Below are positions 9,221-17,439 of a DNA stretch of 64,000 nt, piece by piece (the first letter of the stretch is position 1; every line of letters begins with the position of its first letter). The position numbers were made by a program, and so were the translations under genes. This stretch comes from Polaromonas sp. GTDB taxonomy: Bacteria > Pseudomonadota > Gammaproteobacteria > Burkholderiales > Burkholderiaceae_C. The notes under the pieces were generated by a model. That model was not told the origin of the DNA, ran no database searches, and was given only the letters and a program-made list of their open reading frames with translations. The stretch lies in NCBI RefSeq assembly GCF_012927455.1, contig NZ_JABBPE010000002.1, positions 682,001 to 746,000 on the forward strand. Direction: 5' to 3'.

Positions 9221-9280
9221 GCTATTTAATTCATAGCTGCTTGCGCTGACTCCATCGAGGCTTGAAACCTATTTCATCGC
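9221..9280 (+). repeat. two-hairpin interspersed repeat, copy 2
   Basis: Near full-length copy: GCTATTTAATTCATAGC hairpin, TGCTTGCGC, then a diverged second arm and a tail ending TGAAACCTATTTCATC. It borders the truncated mntH remnant. Confidence 0.75.
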
Positions 9281-9294
9281 TAATTTCTGCCATC

Positions 9295-9345
9295 CTGTTC
9301 GGGCTGTCGGGCCGGGTCTGGAATCGTGGCCGGCGGCGCCCAGCG
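9295..9345 (+). pseudogene. short SDR N-terminus-like fragment
   Basis: About 50 bases resemble the first coding segment of the SDR gene at 5289 (compare 5330-5377), including TTCGGxCTG and GGCGCCCAG, with a one-base shift inside. Both segments directly follow a copy of the same repeat. It could be a scrap of a duplicated or related SDR gene. The match is short and the encoded motif is common, so confidence is low. Confidence 0.3.
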
Positions 9346-9414
9346 TGTGCGCGCCGCCGTGCTGCCCCTCATGACGGGCATCCATCAGGCCATTGCAGGA
9401 TAGCTCAGTCCTGG

Positions 9415-10482
9415 CTACTTGGCCCGGATCGTGAACTGGACGCTGTTTCCCCCGATCAGTTCCACGGTCGGCCGGTACACACCGGGCTTGTCGCCGGCCT
9501 TGAACTGGATGGCGAGCAGACCCGGATTGGGCTTGCCACCGCCCGCCGCCGCCGGAAAGCCGTCGTTGCGCAGGACATCGCCCGACAGCACCGGCCGCCC
9601 GTCGGCGCCCATCGGGCTGGTTGCCGCCTGCCCCACGGCGCCTTCGGGCGCAGCGCCTATGATGCCGCCGACAACCTTGTCAGTCGCCGGATCCAGACGC
9701 TTATCCTGGTTGGTGTCCTGCACCAGCAAGCCGCCGGTATAACGCGGAAAGCGTGTCAGGTCTCGCGGCGCAATGCCAACACCGTTCAACACCGCCCCCT
9801 GCGCGCCCCACAGCAGGACGCCCAAAAGGTGCGGCGTTGGCTGGGCAACCGCCGCCATCTGATAGTCGGCATTGGTTCCCGGCGACAGGTGAAAGTTGGT
9901 GGGCGCGAGCCGGGCCGCCGGCGTGCCATCAAGCACCTTCAGGCCTCCTTGCCAAACCGTCAGCGCTTTGCCATCGGCTGATGCATGCGTGACGGTGACC
10001 GGGTAGTCTCCCGGTATTGGATTGTTGAATGTGCGGCCACGCAGATGGATCACCTTGATCCCCGGCGCATTCGTGCCCTCATTGGAAATATCCTTCAAGG
10101 CCGTCACAACCATGGCGTTCTTGCTTTCATCGAAGCCAACGCGGTACTGCTCAGCAAGGCGCACCGAGCCCTGCGCCCACCCTTTGGTCAGTACCAGGTT
10201 GGTGTCCATGTCGGGAACAACAGCGACCGACGTGTTGCGCTTGAACGCCACCGGCAGCACCAGCCGCAGCGATTCGCCGGTACGCATCGCAAAGCCCGCC
10301 TTGTTGGGATCCGCGTCGGGCACCAGAACGAATACTTCGTCGGTGGCCTGACCGGCCGCATTACCGTCGAACGAAATCGGCGACGGCGCTGTCATCAAGT
10401 CTTGCCGCACCGGTGCTGGTACGGTGCTGCAAGCGGCAGCCAGAAAAGCGACAGCAACAAGCATGGGTAAGTTTTTCATCAT
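9415..10482 (-). CDS. predicted secreted lipoprotein, function unknown
   Basis: 355-residue protein with a lipoprotein signal peptide: a hydrophobic run, then A-A-A-C-S at about residues 17-21, so Cys20 would be lipidated. The body is rich in beta-strand segments and has one Ca-binding-like loop, DTNQDKRLDPATD, around residue 270, of EF-hand/dockerin spacing. Repeated G-x-Y-x-P-T-V type endings suggest immunoglobulin-like domains. I place the start at one of two adjacent ATGs (10482 or 10479), preceded by GAGAGAGAAAG. A longer GTG start at 10518 would precede the signal peptide and is unlikely. No family is recognised. Confidence 0.7.
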   Translation of the reverse strand: MMKNLPMLVAVAFLAAACSTVPAPVRQDLMTAPSPISFDGNAAGQATDEVFVLVPDADPNKAGFAMRTGESLRLVLPVAFKRNTSVAVVPDMDTNLVLTKGWAQGSVRLAEQYRVGFDESKNAMVVTALKDISNEGTNAPGIKVIHLRGRTFNNPIPGDYPVTVTHASADGKALTVWQGGLKVLDGTPAARLAPTNFHLSPGTNADYQMAAVAQPTPHLLGVLLWGAQGAVLNGVGIAPRDLTRFPRYTGGLLVQDTNQDKRLDPATDKVVGGIIGAAPEGAVGQAATSPMGADGRPVLSGDVLRNDGFPAAAGGGKPNPGLLAIQFKAGDKPGVYRPTVELIGGNSVQFTIRAK

Positions 10483-10517
10483 TGGCTTTCTCTCTCTCAA
10501 TTGCTTAAGAATATGCA

Positions 10518-10838
10518 CTAATCGCTGTCAATTCTCGCGGCGCGCCTGCCTGCCTGCCGCTGCATCGTAATCAGACCCCGCACGCAGCGAAAAAGTCGAG
10601 CACAAATGGCCATCGCCACCATCATAGGAACAAGCGCAAAACTGTCTGGGGGCGCTAACACGCCGCGCCCCATCCCGATGGCAGCGATCATGCGTGGCGG
10701 TCCCCACGGACTACCGCCTACAAAAAGCGGCACCATCACCATCTCCAGCATCATGAAAACAGCACCGGCGATGATGCCGGACCAAATCGCGGAACTCCAG
10801 TCAATCGACTGTCGAGCCGTTACGCCTGAGGTGACCAT
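10518..10838 (-). CDS. small membrane protein, possibly truncated
   Basis: 106 residues with two or three hydrophobic segments (WSGIIAGAVFMMLEMVMVPL; FALVPMMVAMAI). The ATG at 10838 follows GGGGGA on the minus strand, a good ribosome site. In related small inner-membrane proteins I would expect the last helix to continue past MVAMAI. Here the sequence turns abruptly into Arg-rich residues (RLFRCVRG, MQRQAGRRAARID), suggesting a frameshift and a worn C-terminus. It may be a remnant rather than a working gene. No function can be assigned. Confidence 0.5.
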   Translation of the reverse strand: MVTSGVTARQSIDWSSAIWSGIIAGAVFMMLEMVMVPLFVGGSPWGPPRMIAAIGMGRGVLAPPDSFALVPMMVAMAICARLFRCVRGLITMQRQAGRRAARIDSD

Positions 10839-11145
10839 TGCTTCCCCCTTACAGTTAGAAAAACCAATATAGACCTGCGCCTCAGCTATTCTTGTAGGAC
10901 CTAGCCCACACCTCAATTTCCTGGGTCGCAACATGACACGGGGGCCTGCGAGCCGACGGTGTGACCAGGCTGCCCATGCTCGGTACCGTTTAAAAATTTC
11001 GCTCAATCTGCCTTGGATCGGTTTAAAAAAAACAGCAACGCCAGCACCCGGCGTGATTCAAGAACGCTATTAAATTCATAGCTTCCGATGGCGGGCGCAC
11101 AACCTTGAGTCACACCGCGCCGCTAAAGCCTGATGTGAGGCAGGC
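10839..11145. other. non-coding stretch with a half repeat
   Basis: No gene is seen. It contains only the first hairpin of the interspersed repeat at 11066-11083 (GCTATTAAATTCATAGC). Confidence 0.5.
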
Positions 11146-11298
11146 TCATTTCACCTGCTCATTGCCGTAGGTCTTGGCAAGGTAGTCCACGATCAGCGGC
11201 ATGTCCGCGTCTTCAAGCGGCGCCTTGAATACCAGTTTCATTCGCTTGACCATCGCATCAGTGCTTAAGTGAATTTCACGCTGGTTGATTGACAGACT
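11146..11298 (-). pseudogene. C-terminal stump of a cytochrome c
   Basis: The minus strand encodes a peptide ending P-L-I-V-D-Y-L-A-K-T-Y-G-N-E-Q-V-K and a stop. This is the usual C-terminal helix of class I c-type cytochromes of the sulfite-dehydrogenase subunit kind, preceded by MKLVFKAPLEDADM. There is no CxxCH heme motif and no suitable start, so only about 50 codons remain. It sits directly downstream of the DUF305 gene at 11298 and may once have been the last gene of that operon. Confidence 0.55.
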
Positions 11299-11669
11299 CA
11301 GGCGCCGCCCCGCACGGCACCCAGCGCCGGGTAGCCGCCGGGCTGGGGATTAGGTCCGGCGCTTAGCACGGCCATCCTGCCGCGCATGGCGGCGACCTCC
11401 ACCGTCTGGCTGGCGATGATGTCTTCGGCAAGCTGGCGCACCATCGGGTCGCGCCCATGGATCAGCACCAGGCGCGCCATCTCCACAGCGCCCTCGTGGT
11501 GGGGAATCATCATGGCGAGAAAGTCGGTATCGGGCTTGCCGGTGTAGCCCGGGCTGTGCATGTCGTTCATCATGCGGGCCATGCCGGTGTTCATTTCGGC
11601 CTCGAAACCTGTTTTTGCGCCGCCACCCTGGCCACCACCTGCGGCCTGATGCGCGCTGTGGTCGGTCAT
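11298..11669 (-). CDS. DUF305 domain protein without signal peptide
   Basis: 123 residues with a Gly/His-rich N-terminus and a DUF305 core holding D-T-D-F-L-A-M-M-I-P-H-H-E-G-A-V-E-M (about residues 47-64), the family hallmark. Unlike the DUF305 protein at 4369 it has no signal peptide in this frame. Its ATG overlaps the stop of the upstream beta-propeller gene (ATGA), so translation is coupled to that Tat-exported protein. A longer exported form is not available because the upstream frame is closed. The role is unknown; the context suggests a periplasmic stress or metal response, but export would need a partner. Confidence 0.8.
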   Translation of the reverse strand: MTDHSAHQAAGGGQGGGAKTGFEAEMNTGMARMMNDMHSPGYTGKPDTDFLAMMIPHHEGAVEMARLVLIHGRDPMVRQLAEDIIASQTVEVAAMRGRMAVLSAGPNPQPGGYPALGAVRGGA

Positions 11670-13096
11670 GCCGTCTGCCCCTTGGTGCCGGGCCGCACAT
11701 AGACCAGATTAATGCTTTTTTTGTTGCGCAATTCGCCTGATGGCAGTTTCAGGGAACCGAGCGGAATCTGGGTGATGAGCTTGGGCTCCAGCGGCGTTGA
11801 AACATCGAAGGCCGAACACACGACCTGGCCGGCGTTGGGTGTGCCCGGCAGCTCATCCTGCTCGTGTGCCACGTACAGCAGGTTATTGGCCGGGTTGGTC
11901 CACAGGCCATGCGCTTCACGCCCGCCGGTATAGACCATGCCGACCACCTTCTGCTGCGCTGCCGGTACCGAGCGGTCAATGATCGCGAGGCGACTCGACG
12001 CGGCGCCGTTGGGCCCACCATCGTCTACCCGCGCCAGGCTCATGTAGGTCGCCTCACCACGGGCGTTGTCAACGAACTCAAGGTGGTTGGGCCGTGCCAT
12101 CTCACCGAGCGGCAGTGTTGCCAGCACCGTGCCCGGATCTTTCACCGAAACGATCGACACCGCGTCAGCCAACTTGTGCGACAGCCACATCTGGCTGCCA
12201 TCGGGCGAGAGTTTTTGAAATGGCGTGAACGCAGGTTTGTCCTGCGCGCTCAGATCAACCAGCCGCAAACGCTTGGGCCGTGAATAACCTTTTGAATCGG
12301 GGTTCACCTGAAAAATTTCAAGCTGCGCCACCTTCTGGCTGATGACGAAGGCCAGCGCACCGTCCTTGGAAAACCATACCTGTGCGGGGCCGTTGATCGT
12401 GGGCACATAAGCCCGCAGCGCGCTGGCCGGCACGCCGTTTCCTTGCCCGCTCAATTGCCGGGTTGCCTGCTCCACGTCAAGAATGGCGATGCGGTCTTCT
12501 CCGCGCAGGGTCACCCACAGCTCGCGGCCATTGCGCGTGAAGGTTGGTTCATGCGGCTCGCGGCCCAGCAGGATGCCGCTTGACAATCGCTCGGGGTTGG
12601 TCGTGGGCCCGGCCTGTGGATTGGCTACGTTGCCAAGCACACGCCGATTCACCGCATCAATCAGGTAGATGTTGCTGCTGCCCCGGCCCGAGGTGGCCAG
12701 CAGCGTGCCGTCGGGGTTGGGCACGGCACCGTGCGCGTCAACGCAGCCGTGGTACAGCGGCTTGTGGATCATGGCCGCATGCGTGGGCATGACGCCGCCG
12801 GTGACGAAGCGAAACGGCGGGCGAGCGTCCTCGTCGAAACTGGTCAGGTTGACGGTGGTATCGACCTTGTTGCTCATCGGGTCGATCACGCTGAGGGTGT
12901 TCGAGTCTTCATTGGTGATGAAGACACGGTCAACCGGGGCGATGTCAGGCGACGAGGCGGCTGCTGCTGCTGCTGCTGCGGGAGCAGTCTTTTCCGAGGG
13001 GGCTTGCGCCATAGCCCATGGCGCCGCTGCGGCGGCGGGCAGCGCTGCAGCGATCTTCAAAAAATCGCGGCGTGCGTTGTTCAGTTCTTCGTTCAT
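11666..13096 (-). CDS. Tat-exported YVTN-type beta-propeller protein
   Basis: 476 residues. The N-terminus has a twin-arginine signal (A-R-R-D-F-L-K, about residues 8-14) and an Ala-rich hydrophobic region ending at AMAQ. A poly-Ala stretch (about 38-47), coded by a GCT/CTG triplet run near 12958-12980, precedes repeats such as VFITNEDSNTLSVIDP and LWVTLRGEDRIAILD. These are typical blades of YncE/YVTN propellers. The Tat signal suggests export of a folded, possibly cofactor-bearing protein. It is the fifth gene of a minus-strand unit with an ECF sigma factor. AAAGGTTCC precedes the ATG. The substrate is unknown. Confidence 0.82.
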   Translation of the reverse strand: MNEELNNARRDFLKIAAALPAAAAAPWAMAQAPSEKTAPAAAAAAAASSPDIAPVDRVFITNEDSNTLSVIDPMSNKVDTTVNLTSFDEDARPPFRFVTGGVMPTHAAMIHKPLYHGCVDAHGAVPNPDGTLLATSGRGSSNIYLIDAVNRRVLGNVANPQAGPTTNPERLSSGILLGREPHEPTFTRNGRELWVTLRGEDRIAILDVEQATRQLSGQGNGVPASALRAYVPTINGPAQVWFSKDGALAFVISQKVAQLEIFQVNPDSKGYSRPKRLRLVDLSAQDKPAFTPFQKLSPDGSQMWLSHKLADAVSIVSVKDPGTVLATLPLGEMARPNHLEFVDNARGEATYMSLARVDDGGPNGAASSRLAIIDRSVPAAQQKVVGMVYTGGREAHGLWTNPANNLLYVAHEQDELPGTPNAGQVVCSAFDVSTPLEPKLITQIPLGSLKLPSGELRNKKSINLVYVRPGTKGQTA

Positions 13097-13225
13097 AGGA
13101 ACCTTTTAGGTTGAGTGGTTGAGTAAGCTCTGTATACAAGAGGGGCCGCTACAGTGTTTTGTTCAAAATGCGCGTTTGGCTGTAAGGTTTCTTCGCCGCC
13201 CATGGCGCTGCCTGCAGCTGCACGC

Positions 13226-14077
13226 TCAGCGCGAGATACCAATTTGCCGGTACACCTCGCCCGAGACCCGGGCCAATTCGGCCTGGTCGGCATCCGCCGA
13301 GATGGCGTAGCCGAACGGTCCATTCACCCAGTAGAAGACATTGACCTTGCCTTCCTGGGCAAAGCGGAAAGCCGTCTCCTGGTTTTTTCTACCCTGCAAC
13401 CCCGCGCCCGCATCAGCGACCTCGTTCGAGACATACAGCGTGAGTTTGGCACCGGCGTTGTCGTGGTACATGAATTGCGCCACCGGTCCTTGGCTGCCGG
13501 GCAACAGCCGGCCACCCTCCAGCGCATAGCCAAGCGCCTGCAGATGAGGTGGCTTCATGGGCGCGCCCATGCGCTTGGACAACCAGGCCACCAGCTGGTC
13601 TTCCTGGTCCGCACCGACTTCAACGGCACGCCGCTGATCCGGGCTGTACACCGCATGCGCAATGGCTGCGCGCTGCGCAAAACCGGTTGCCGCTGCCACC
13701 GTGATCGCACCAGGTGTGCGCTGCGCCAGCAGGCTGGGTCCAGGCTCGGCCCCGACGCCACCGCGCAGCCCCCAGCCCGCCGCACCGCTGACTACCGCTA
13801 TCGCGATGCCAGCAGCCAGGCGCTGCAGATACCAGGGTGAGCGCGGCGTGGCCGCCTGTCTCAGCCGCTGCGGCAAGGGCTCGTCCAGCACCGGATCAAA
13901 CAGGGCGCGCAGTTCGCGTTTGTGCGCGAGGTAGCTATCGGCGCGCTGCGCTTCTTCGGGACGCTGGGCCAGATAAGCCTCCATCTCGCGCTGTCGCTCG
14001 GGCGTGAGTTGCCGGTCAACACAGGCTTGCAGGTCGGCTTCGCTGGCCGGTGGATGGGGGGGGCGGGTCTGATTCAT
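13226..14077 (-). CDS. anti-sigma factor (membrane-anchored)
   Basis: 283 residues. The N-terminal part (1-60) has the pattern of zinc-finger-like anti-sigma domains, with E-A-D-L-Q-A-C-V-D-R-Q-L-T then A-Y-L-x-x-R-P-E-E, but lacks the full HxxxCxxC motif. One transmembrane helix follows at about 93-111 (LAAGIAIAVVSGAAGW) and then a ~170-residue periplasmic domain. It starts 10 bases after the stop of the ECF sigma gene, the standard arrangement for a sigma/anti-sigma pair. It should hold the sigma factor at the membrane until a periplasmic signal releases it. Confidence 0.85.
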   Translation of the reverse strand: MNQTRPPHPPASEADLQACVDRQLTPERQREMEAYLAQRPEEAQRADSYLAHKRELRALFDPVLDEPLPQRLRQAATPRSPWYLQRLAAGIAIAVVSGAAGWGLRGGVGAEPGPSLLAQRTPGAITVAAATGFAQRAAIAHAVYSPDQRRAVEVGADQEDQLVAWLSKRMGAPMKPPHLQALGYALEGGRLLPGSQGPVAQFMYHDNAGAKLTLYVSNEVADAGAGLQGRKNQETAFRFAQEGKVNVFYWVNGPFGYAISADADQAELARVSGEVYRQIGISR

Positions 14078-14087
14078 GGTGTTCTTT

Positions 14088-14591
14088 TCAATTGACGACT
14101 TTCAGCCGCACTGGGTCGGGTCGGCCCTCCAGCAGCGAGCGCAGCCGCTCGCGCCCACGCGACAGGCGTGACATGACGGAGCCGATGGGAATGCCCAGAG
14201 TCTGGGCGACTTCGGCGTAGCTCATATCCTCCAGCGTGATCAGCAATATGATCTCCTTTTGCTCAATGGGCAACCGCTCCAGCGCGGTCTGCAGATCCAG
14301 CACTTCCAGGCGGTCGCCCTGCGTGGCGGCTACCGGCGCCTCAGGCGTATCGTCATCCAGGGTCACGGTAGAGAGCTTGGGCCGGCGCACACCATCGACG
14401 TGAAGGTTGTGCATGATTCCGAATAGCCAGGCGCGCATATCGGTCACACCGCGCCACAGGGCGGATTTGGCGCAGGCGCGTTCCAGCGTGTCTTGCACCA
14501 GATCGTCTGCGTCGTCGCGGTTACCGGCCAGCGCCCGCGCGTAGCGGCGCAGGCGCGGCACCCAGGTCAGCAGTTGCTGGTCGTTGTCCAT
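14088..14591 (-). CDS. ECF RNA polymerase sigma factor
   Basis: 167 residues with region 2 (L-L-T-W-V-P-R-L-R-R-Y-A-R-A-L then DDLVQDTLERA) and region 4 (LPIEQKEIILLITLEDMSYA, then VAQTLGIPIGSVMSRLSRGR). It directs RNA polymerase to its own promoters when freed from the anti-sigma factor encoded next. I start it at the ATG at 14591. The open frame extends 61 codons further upstream, but that stretch is low in conserved features and overlaps the preceding gene. A probable target promoter lies at 15767-15794, in front of the same operon, implying autoregulation. Confidence 0.9.
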   Translation of the reverse strand: MDNDQQLLTWVPRLRRYARALAGNRDDADDLVQDTLERACAKSALWRGVTDMRAWLFGIMHNLHVDGVRRPKLSTVTLDDDTPEAPVAATQGDRLEVLDLQTALERLPIEQKEIILLITLEDMSYAEVAQTLGIPIGSVMSRLSRGRERLRSLLEGRPDPVRLKVVN

Positions 14592-14625
14592 AGCCGTGGC
14601 AGGCAGGCGGCAGGCGGCGCGTCGC

Positions 14626-15006
14626 TCATTCCTTGATGGTATGCCACACGTCCTTGAAGTTGTCGCCGCTGCGATCACCGGCCTTCTGGTCGGCCTGGTA
14701 GGTGTACACCGGCCTGCCCTTGTAGGCCCATTGCTGCGTGCCGTCGTCGCGCTTGACGATGCTGTAGTCGCCACCCGCTGGCTCGGACGCAGCGGCCATC
14801 AGCGGCGGCCACAGCGCGGCGCAAGGGCCGTTGCAGGCGCTCTTGCCGCTGTTGGCCATGTCCTTGTCGAAAGTATAGAGCGTCATGCCGGCAGCATTGA
14901 CCATCACGCCGTTGGCGCTCTTGATGGGGGCTTGCGCGTGGGACGCTGTGGCGAAAAAGGAGGCCGCAGCGGCAAGGGCGATGGTGGGGAGAAAATGGTT
15001 GTTCAT
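14626..15006 (-). CDS. secreted COG4315-type repeat protein
   Basis: 126 residues with a signal peptide (1-24, ending SHA-Q). It has two copies of the family motif: G-M-T-L-Y-T-F-D-K-D (about 39-48), followed by C-N-G-P-C-A-A-L-W-P-P, and later G-R-P-V-Y-T-Y. This is the COG4315 family of predicted secreted lipoproteins with Y-x-F/W/Y-x-x-D motifs, commonly co-encoded with ECF sigma factors in Burkholderiales. The two conserved Cys may form a disulfide. There is no lipobox Cys here. The function of the family is not known. Confidence 0.85.
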   Translation of the reverse strand: MNNHFLPTIALAAAASFFATASHAQAPIKSANGVMVNAAGMTLYTFDKDMANSGKSACNGPCAALWPPLMAAASEPAGGDYSIVKRDDGTQQWAYKGRPVYTYQADQKAGDRSGDNFKDVWHTIKE

Positions 15007-15041
15007 GGCATGCTTTCAGTTGATGGGCGAGGCGGCCTGGC

Positions 15042-15698
15042 TCATGGGTTGATGAAAAAGCTGGCCTGGCGAACATTGGAGGCCAGGCCGAAAGCCTTGA
15101 GGTCTTTCTCGTCACAGATGCCATTGCCATCGGCATCGGGCACTACGTTGGGCGCGTCATTGAAAACACCATCGCGGTCCTTATCCGCGGCAATGGCGGC
15201 GTAGACCGTGCTTTGCGTGTTGACTCCAAAATTGGGTGCACCCACGATCCAGGTATCCCAAAGCTGGCTCTTCGCAGTTTCCCGATGGGTCACTCCGGTG
15301 AGGTTGAAAAGATTCGCGACGTTCTGGCACGACTGTGCGCCGACGGTGGCGGTGGACACCAGGACGATCAGGCCCGGCATCCGGTCGTCACGGCCTGGGG
15401 AAAACGTCCCCGGCATCGGCGGGACATTGTTGTGTGCGCCCGGCCCGGTCAGCTGGAAGCCGGTGAAGCCAGTTCGCTCCAGCGGCACGTCAAAATCGAT
15501 GGCGAGGTCAACAAACCAGCCGAAACCGCCCACGCCGACCCGCTGTCCGTTCACCGGCGCAAACATCTTGATCTCGGCATCTTGGGCCTGACTCGCCAGG
15601 GGCACAAGGCACACGGCGGCGAGCGCGGCAGCCGTGGCGGAGCGAAGGGTATTCGACCATGCGCAAGCGCAAGCGGTGGGAGAGAGGGTTTTAAACAT
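15042..15698 (-). CDS. secreted protein with Ca-binding-like loops
   Basis: 218 residues with a signal peptide (about 1-38, ending SQA-Q). The mature protein contains two acidic loops near the C-terminus, D-K-D-R-D-G-V-F-N-D and D-A-D-G-N-G-I-C-D-E-K-D, with EF-hand/dockerin-like spacing. It is the first gene of the ECF operon. The ATG at 15698 follows AGGATATTTTC and lies about 70 bases downstream of the ECF-type promoter. The frame extends further upstream, but that part would precede the signal peptide. The family is unrecognised; its position as first gene suggests it is a main output of the sigma factor. Confidence 0.75.
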   Translation of the reverse strand: MFKTLSPTACACAWSNTLRSATAAALAAVCLVPLASQAQDAEIKMFAPVNGQRVGVGGFGWFVDLAIDFDVPLERTGFTGFQLTGPGAHNNVPPMPGTFSPGRDDRMPGLIVLVSTATVGAQSCQNVANLFNLTGVTHRETAKSQLWDTWIVGAPNFGVNTQSTVYAAIAADKDRDGVFNDAPNVVPDADGNGICDEKDLKAFGLASNVRQASFFINP

Positions 15699-15766
15699 GA
15701 AAATATCCTGTTTGAAAGAGGGTTTGGACTCGGGTTGCAGGCAGCGGAATTCGCCTGACACTGAGG

Positions 15767-15794
15767 TAGACGGGGTCAACTCGCGATTTATTCC
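15767..15794 (-). promoter_or_regulatory. putative ECF sigma promoter of the 15.7-11.3 kb operon
   Basis: On the minus strand GGAATAA (15794-15788) is followed after 15 bases by CGTCTA (15772-15767). This -35/-10 pair has the GGAATAA/CGTC form I associate with ECF sigma operons of this type in proteobacteria. It is about 70 bases before the first ATG of the operon that encodes the sigma factor. Confidence 0.55.
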
Positions 15795-15892
15795 GCCCAA
15801 CAGCATTTTTTTATCTCGGACCGCCAGCGCCACCCGTCAGGACCGTGGGTTGTATCGGATACCGGCGTCCCATCCCGTGCCTAAAATCCAGC

Positions 15893-16582
15893 ATGCCCCG
15901 TGACACCGCCACAACCACAACAACCGCCAAAAGCACCGCGCCGACAACTCCGGCTGCCACCGGACTTTTCACCGACGACGCCCGCACCACCCACTGCGCC
16001 TGGTGCCAGGCCACACCGCTTTACCGCCACTACCACGATACCGAGTGGGGCTTTCCAGTGGCGGACGAGCGCCGGCTGTTTGAGAAAATTTGCCTGGAAG
16101 GTTTTCAGGCAGGCCTGAGCTGGCTCACCATTTTGAACAAACGCGAGGCCTTCCGAAGCGCTTTTGCCAACTTTGAAGCCGAGCAGGTCGTGCGGTTTGA
16201 TCAAAGCGATATCCAACGCCTGCTGGACGATGCGGGTATCGTGCGACACGCCGGCAAGATCGCCTCCACCATCAACAACGCCCGGCGCGTGCTGGAATTG
16301 CGCCGCGAATTCGGCTCGCTGGGCGCGTTTGTGTGGCGGCACGAACCCTCTTGCGCCAGCCGGCCGGAACGCATCACGCATGAGAGCGTGCGGGCCATGC
16401 CGACATCACCCGCTTCGGTGGCGCTGTCCAAAGACCTCAAGAAACGCGGCTGGACGTTTGTCGGGCCGACCACGATGCAGGCCTTTATGCAGGCCATGGG
16501 GCTGGTCAACGACCACCTTGAAGGCTGCGCCAGCCGCGCCGCTGCACTGGCTGCGCGAGCTGCATTTACGCCGCCGCAGTAG
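15893..16582 (+). CDS. tag: DNA-3-methyladenine glycosylase I
   Basis: 229 residues. It removes 3-methyladenine from alkylated DNA in base-excision repair. The family signatures are present: C-A-W-C then Y-H-D-T-E-W-G near residues 36-53, E-G-F-Q-A-G-L-S-W-L-T-I-L-N-K-R-E (about 68-84) and VNDHLEGC near the end. These include the zinc-binding Cys/His set of Tag. A Thr/Ala-rich tail of about 28 residues precedes the conserved domain, longer than in E. coli Tag, so a start inside the tail is possible. It is divergent from the ECF operon. Confidence 0.92.
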   Translation: MPRDTATTTTTAKSTAPTTPAATGLFTDDARTTHCAWCQATPLYRHYHDTEWGFPVADERRLFEKICLEGFQAGLSWLTILNKREAFRSAFANFEAEQVVRFDQSDIQRLLDDAGIVRHAGKIASTINNARRVLELRREFGSLGAFVWRHEPSCASRPERITHESVRAMPTSPASVALSKDLKKRGWTFVGPTTMQAFMQAMGLVNDHLEGCASRAAALAARAAFTPPQ

Positions 16583-16721
16583 CGCTATTTAGGCAGGAAT
16601 GTCGCCGACAGGCACAGCAGCGCCAACTGCCGATTGGCCGAAGGCCTGGGGGTCAGCGTGGTGGCACTGATCTTCATGCCACGCGCCGACAATCATTGCA
16701 TACACAACTTTATTGATTCTC

Positions 16722-17327
16722 ATGACCCAGCCCAACTCCCTCAATGAGACCGTGAACCAGACTTTGGGCGAGACCCTGCATCACTGGATAGAACAAGGCA
16801 CTGCGGTGCGCGCCCGCGTGCTGGCCGGCGGTGGCAAGCCGGGTATTGCCAGCCTTGAGCAGATCGCCGGCAAAACCGGCCTGGAAATCATGCAGGCGAT
16901 GTTGGCAGGCGTTCTGCCCTACCCGCACATTGCCAACACGCTGGACTTCGCCCTGGTAGAAGTAGAGCGCGGCAAAGCCATCTTTCAGGGTAGCCCGCAG
17001 CTCAAGCACTACAACCCCATGGGCAGTGTGCATGGCGGCTGGTACGCCACGCTGCTTGATTCGGCCGTAGGCTGCGCCGTGCATACGATGCTGCCGGCGG
17101 GCCGGACCTACACCACCGCCGAGCTGAGCCTCAACATCGTGCGCGCTGCCTCGCACAAAAGCGGACCTCTGCGCGCCATCGGCAGCGTCATTCACTGCGG
17201 CCGGCAGCTGGCCACGGCCGAGGGCCGCATCGTCGGGGCCGACGGCACGCTGTACGCCCACGCCACCACGACTTGCCTCGTGCTTGAGCTGCCACCGCCG
17301 CGCCCAACCCGGGCCACCGCGCAATAA
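16722..17327 (+). CDS. PaaI/hotdog-fold thioesterase
   Basis: 201 residues. The C-terminal two thirds is a hotdog thioesterase domain with the motif [18 protein letters not shown] (about residues 101-118), where His and Gly shape the acyl-CoA site and the Asp is catalytic. The N-terminal ~60 residues are a less conserved helical extension. It probably hydrolyses an aromatic or medium-chain acyl-CoA; the specific substrate cannot be read. The ATG at 16722 is chosen over a TTG three codons upstream. Confidence 0.85.
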   Translation: MTQPNSLNETVNQTLGETLHHWIEQGTAVRARVLAGGGKPGIASLEQIAGKTGLEIMQAMLAGVLPYPHIANTLDFALVEVERGKAIFQGSPQLKHYNPMGSVHGGWYATLLDSAVGCAVHTMLPAGRTYTTAELSLNIVRAASHKSGPLRAIGSVIHCGRQLATAEGRIVGADGTLYAHATTTCLVLELPPPRPTRATAQ

Positions 17328-17439
17328 AACGCGGTCATGCAGGCTTTTGCGCCAAACTGCGACACGGCAACACCTGACGAGCGAGATTGGCGACAATCAC
17401 GTCGCACTTCATCCCTCCATCATCACCAGGAAATTCATC

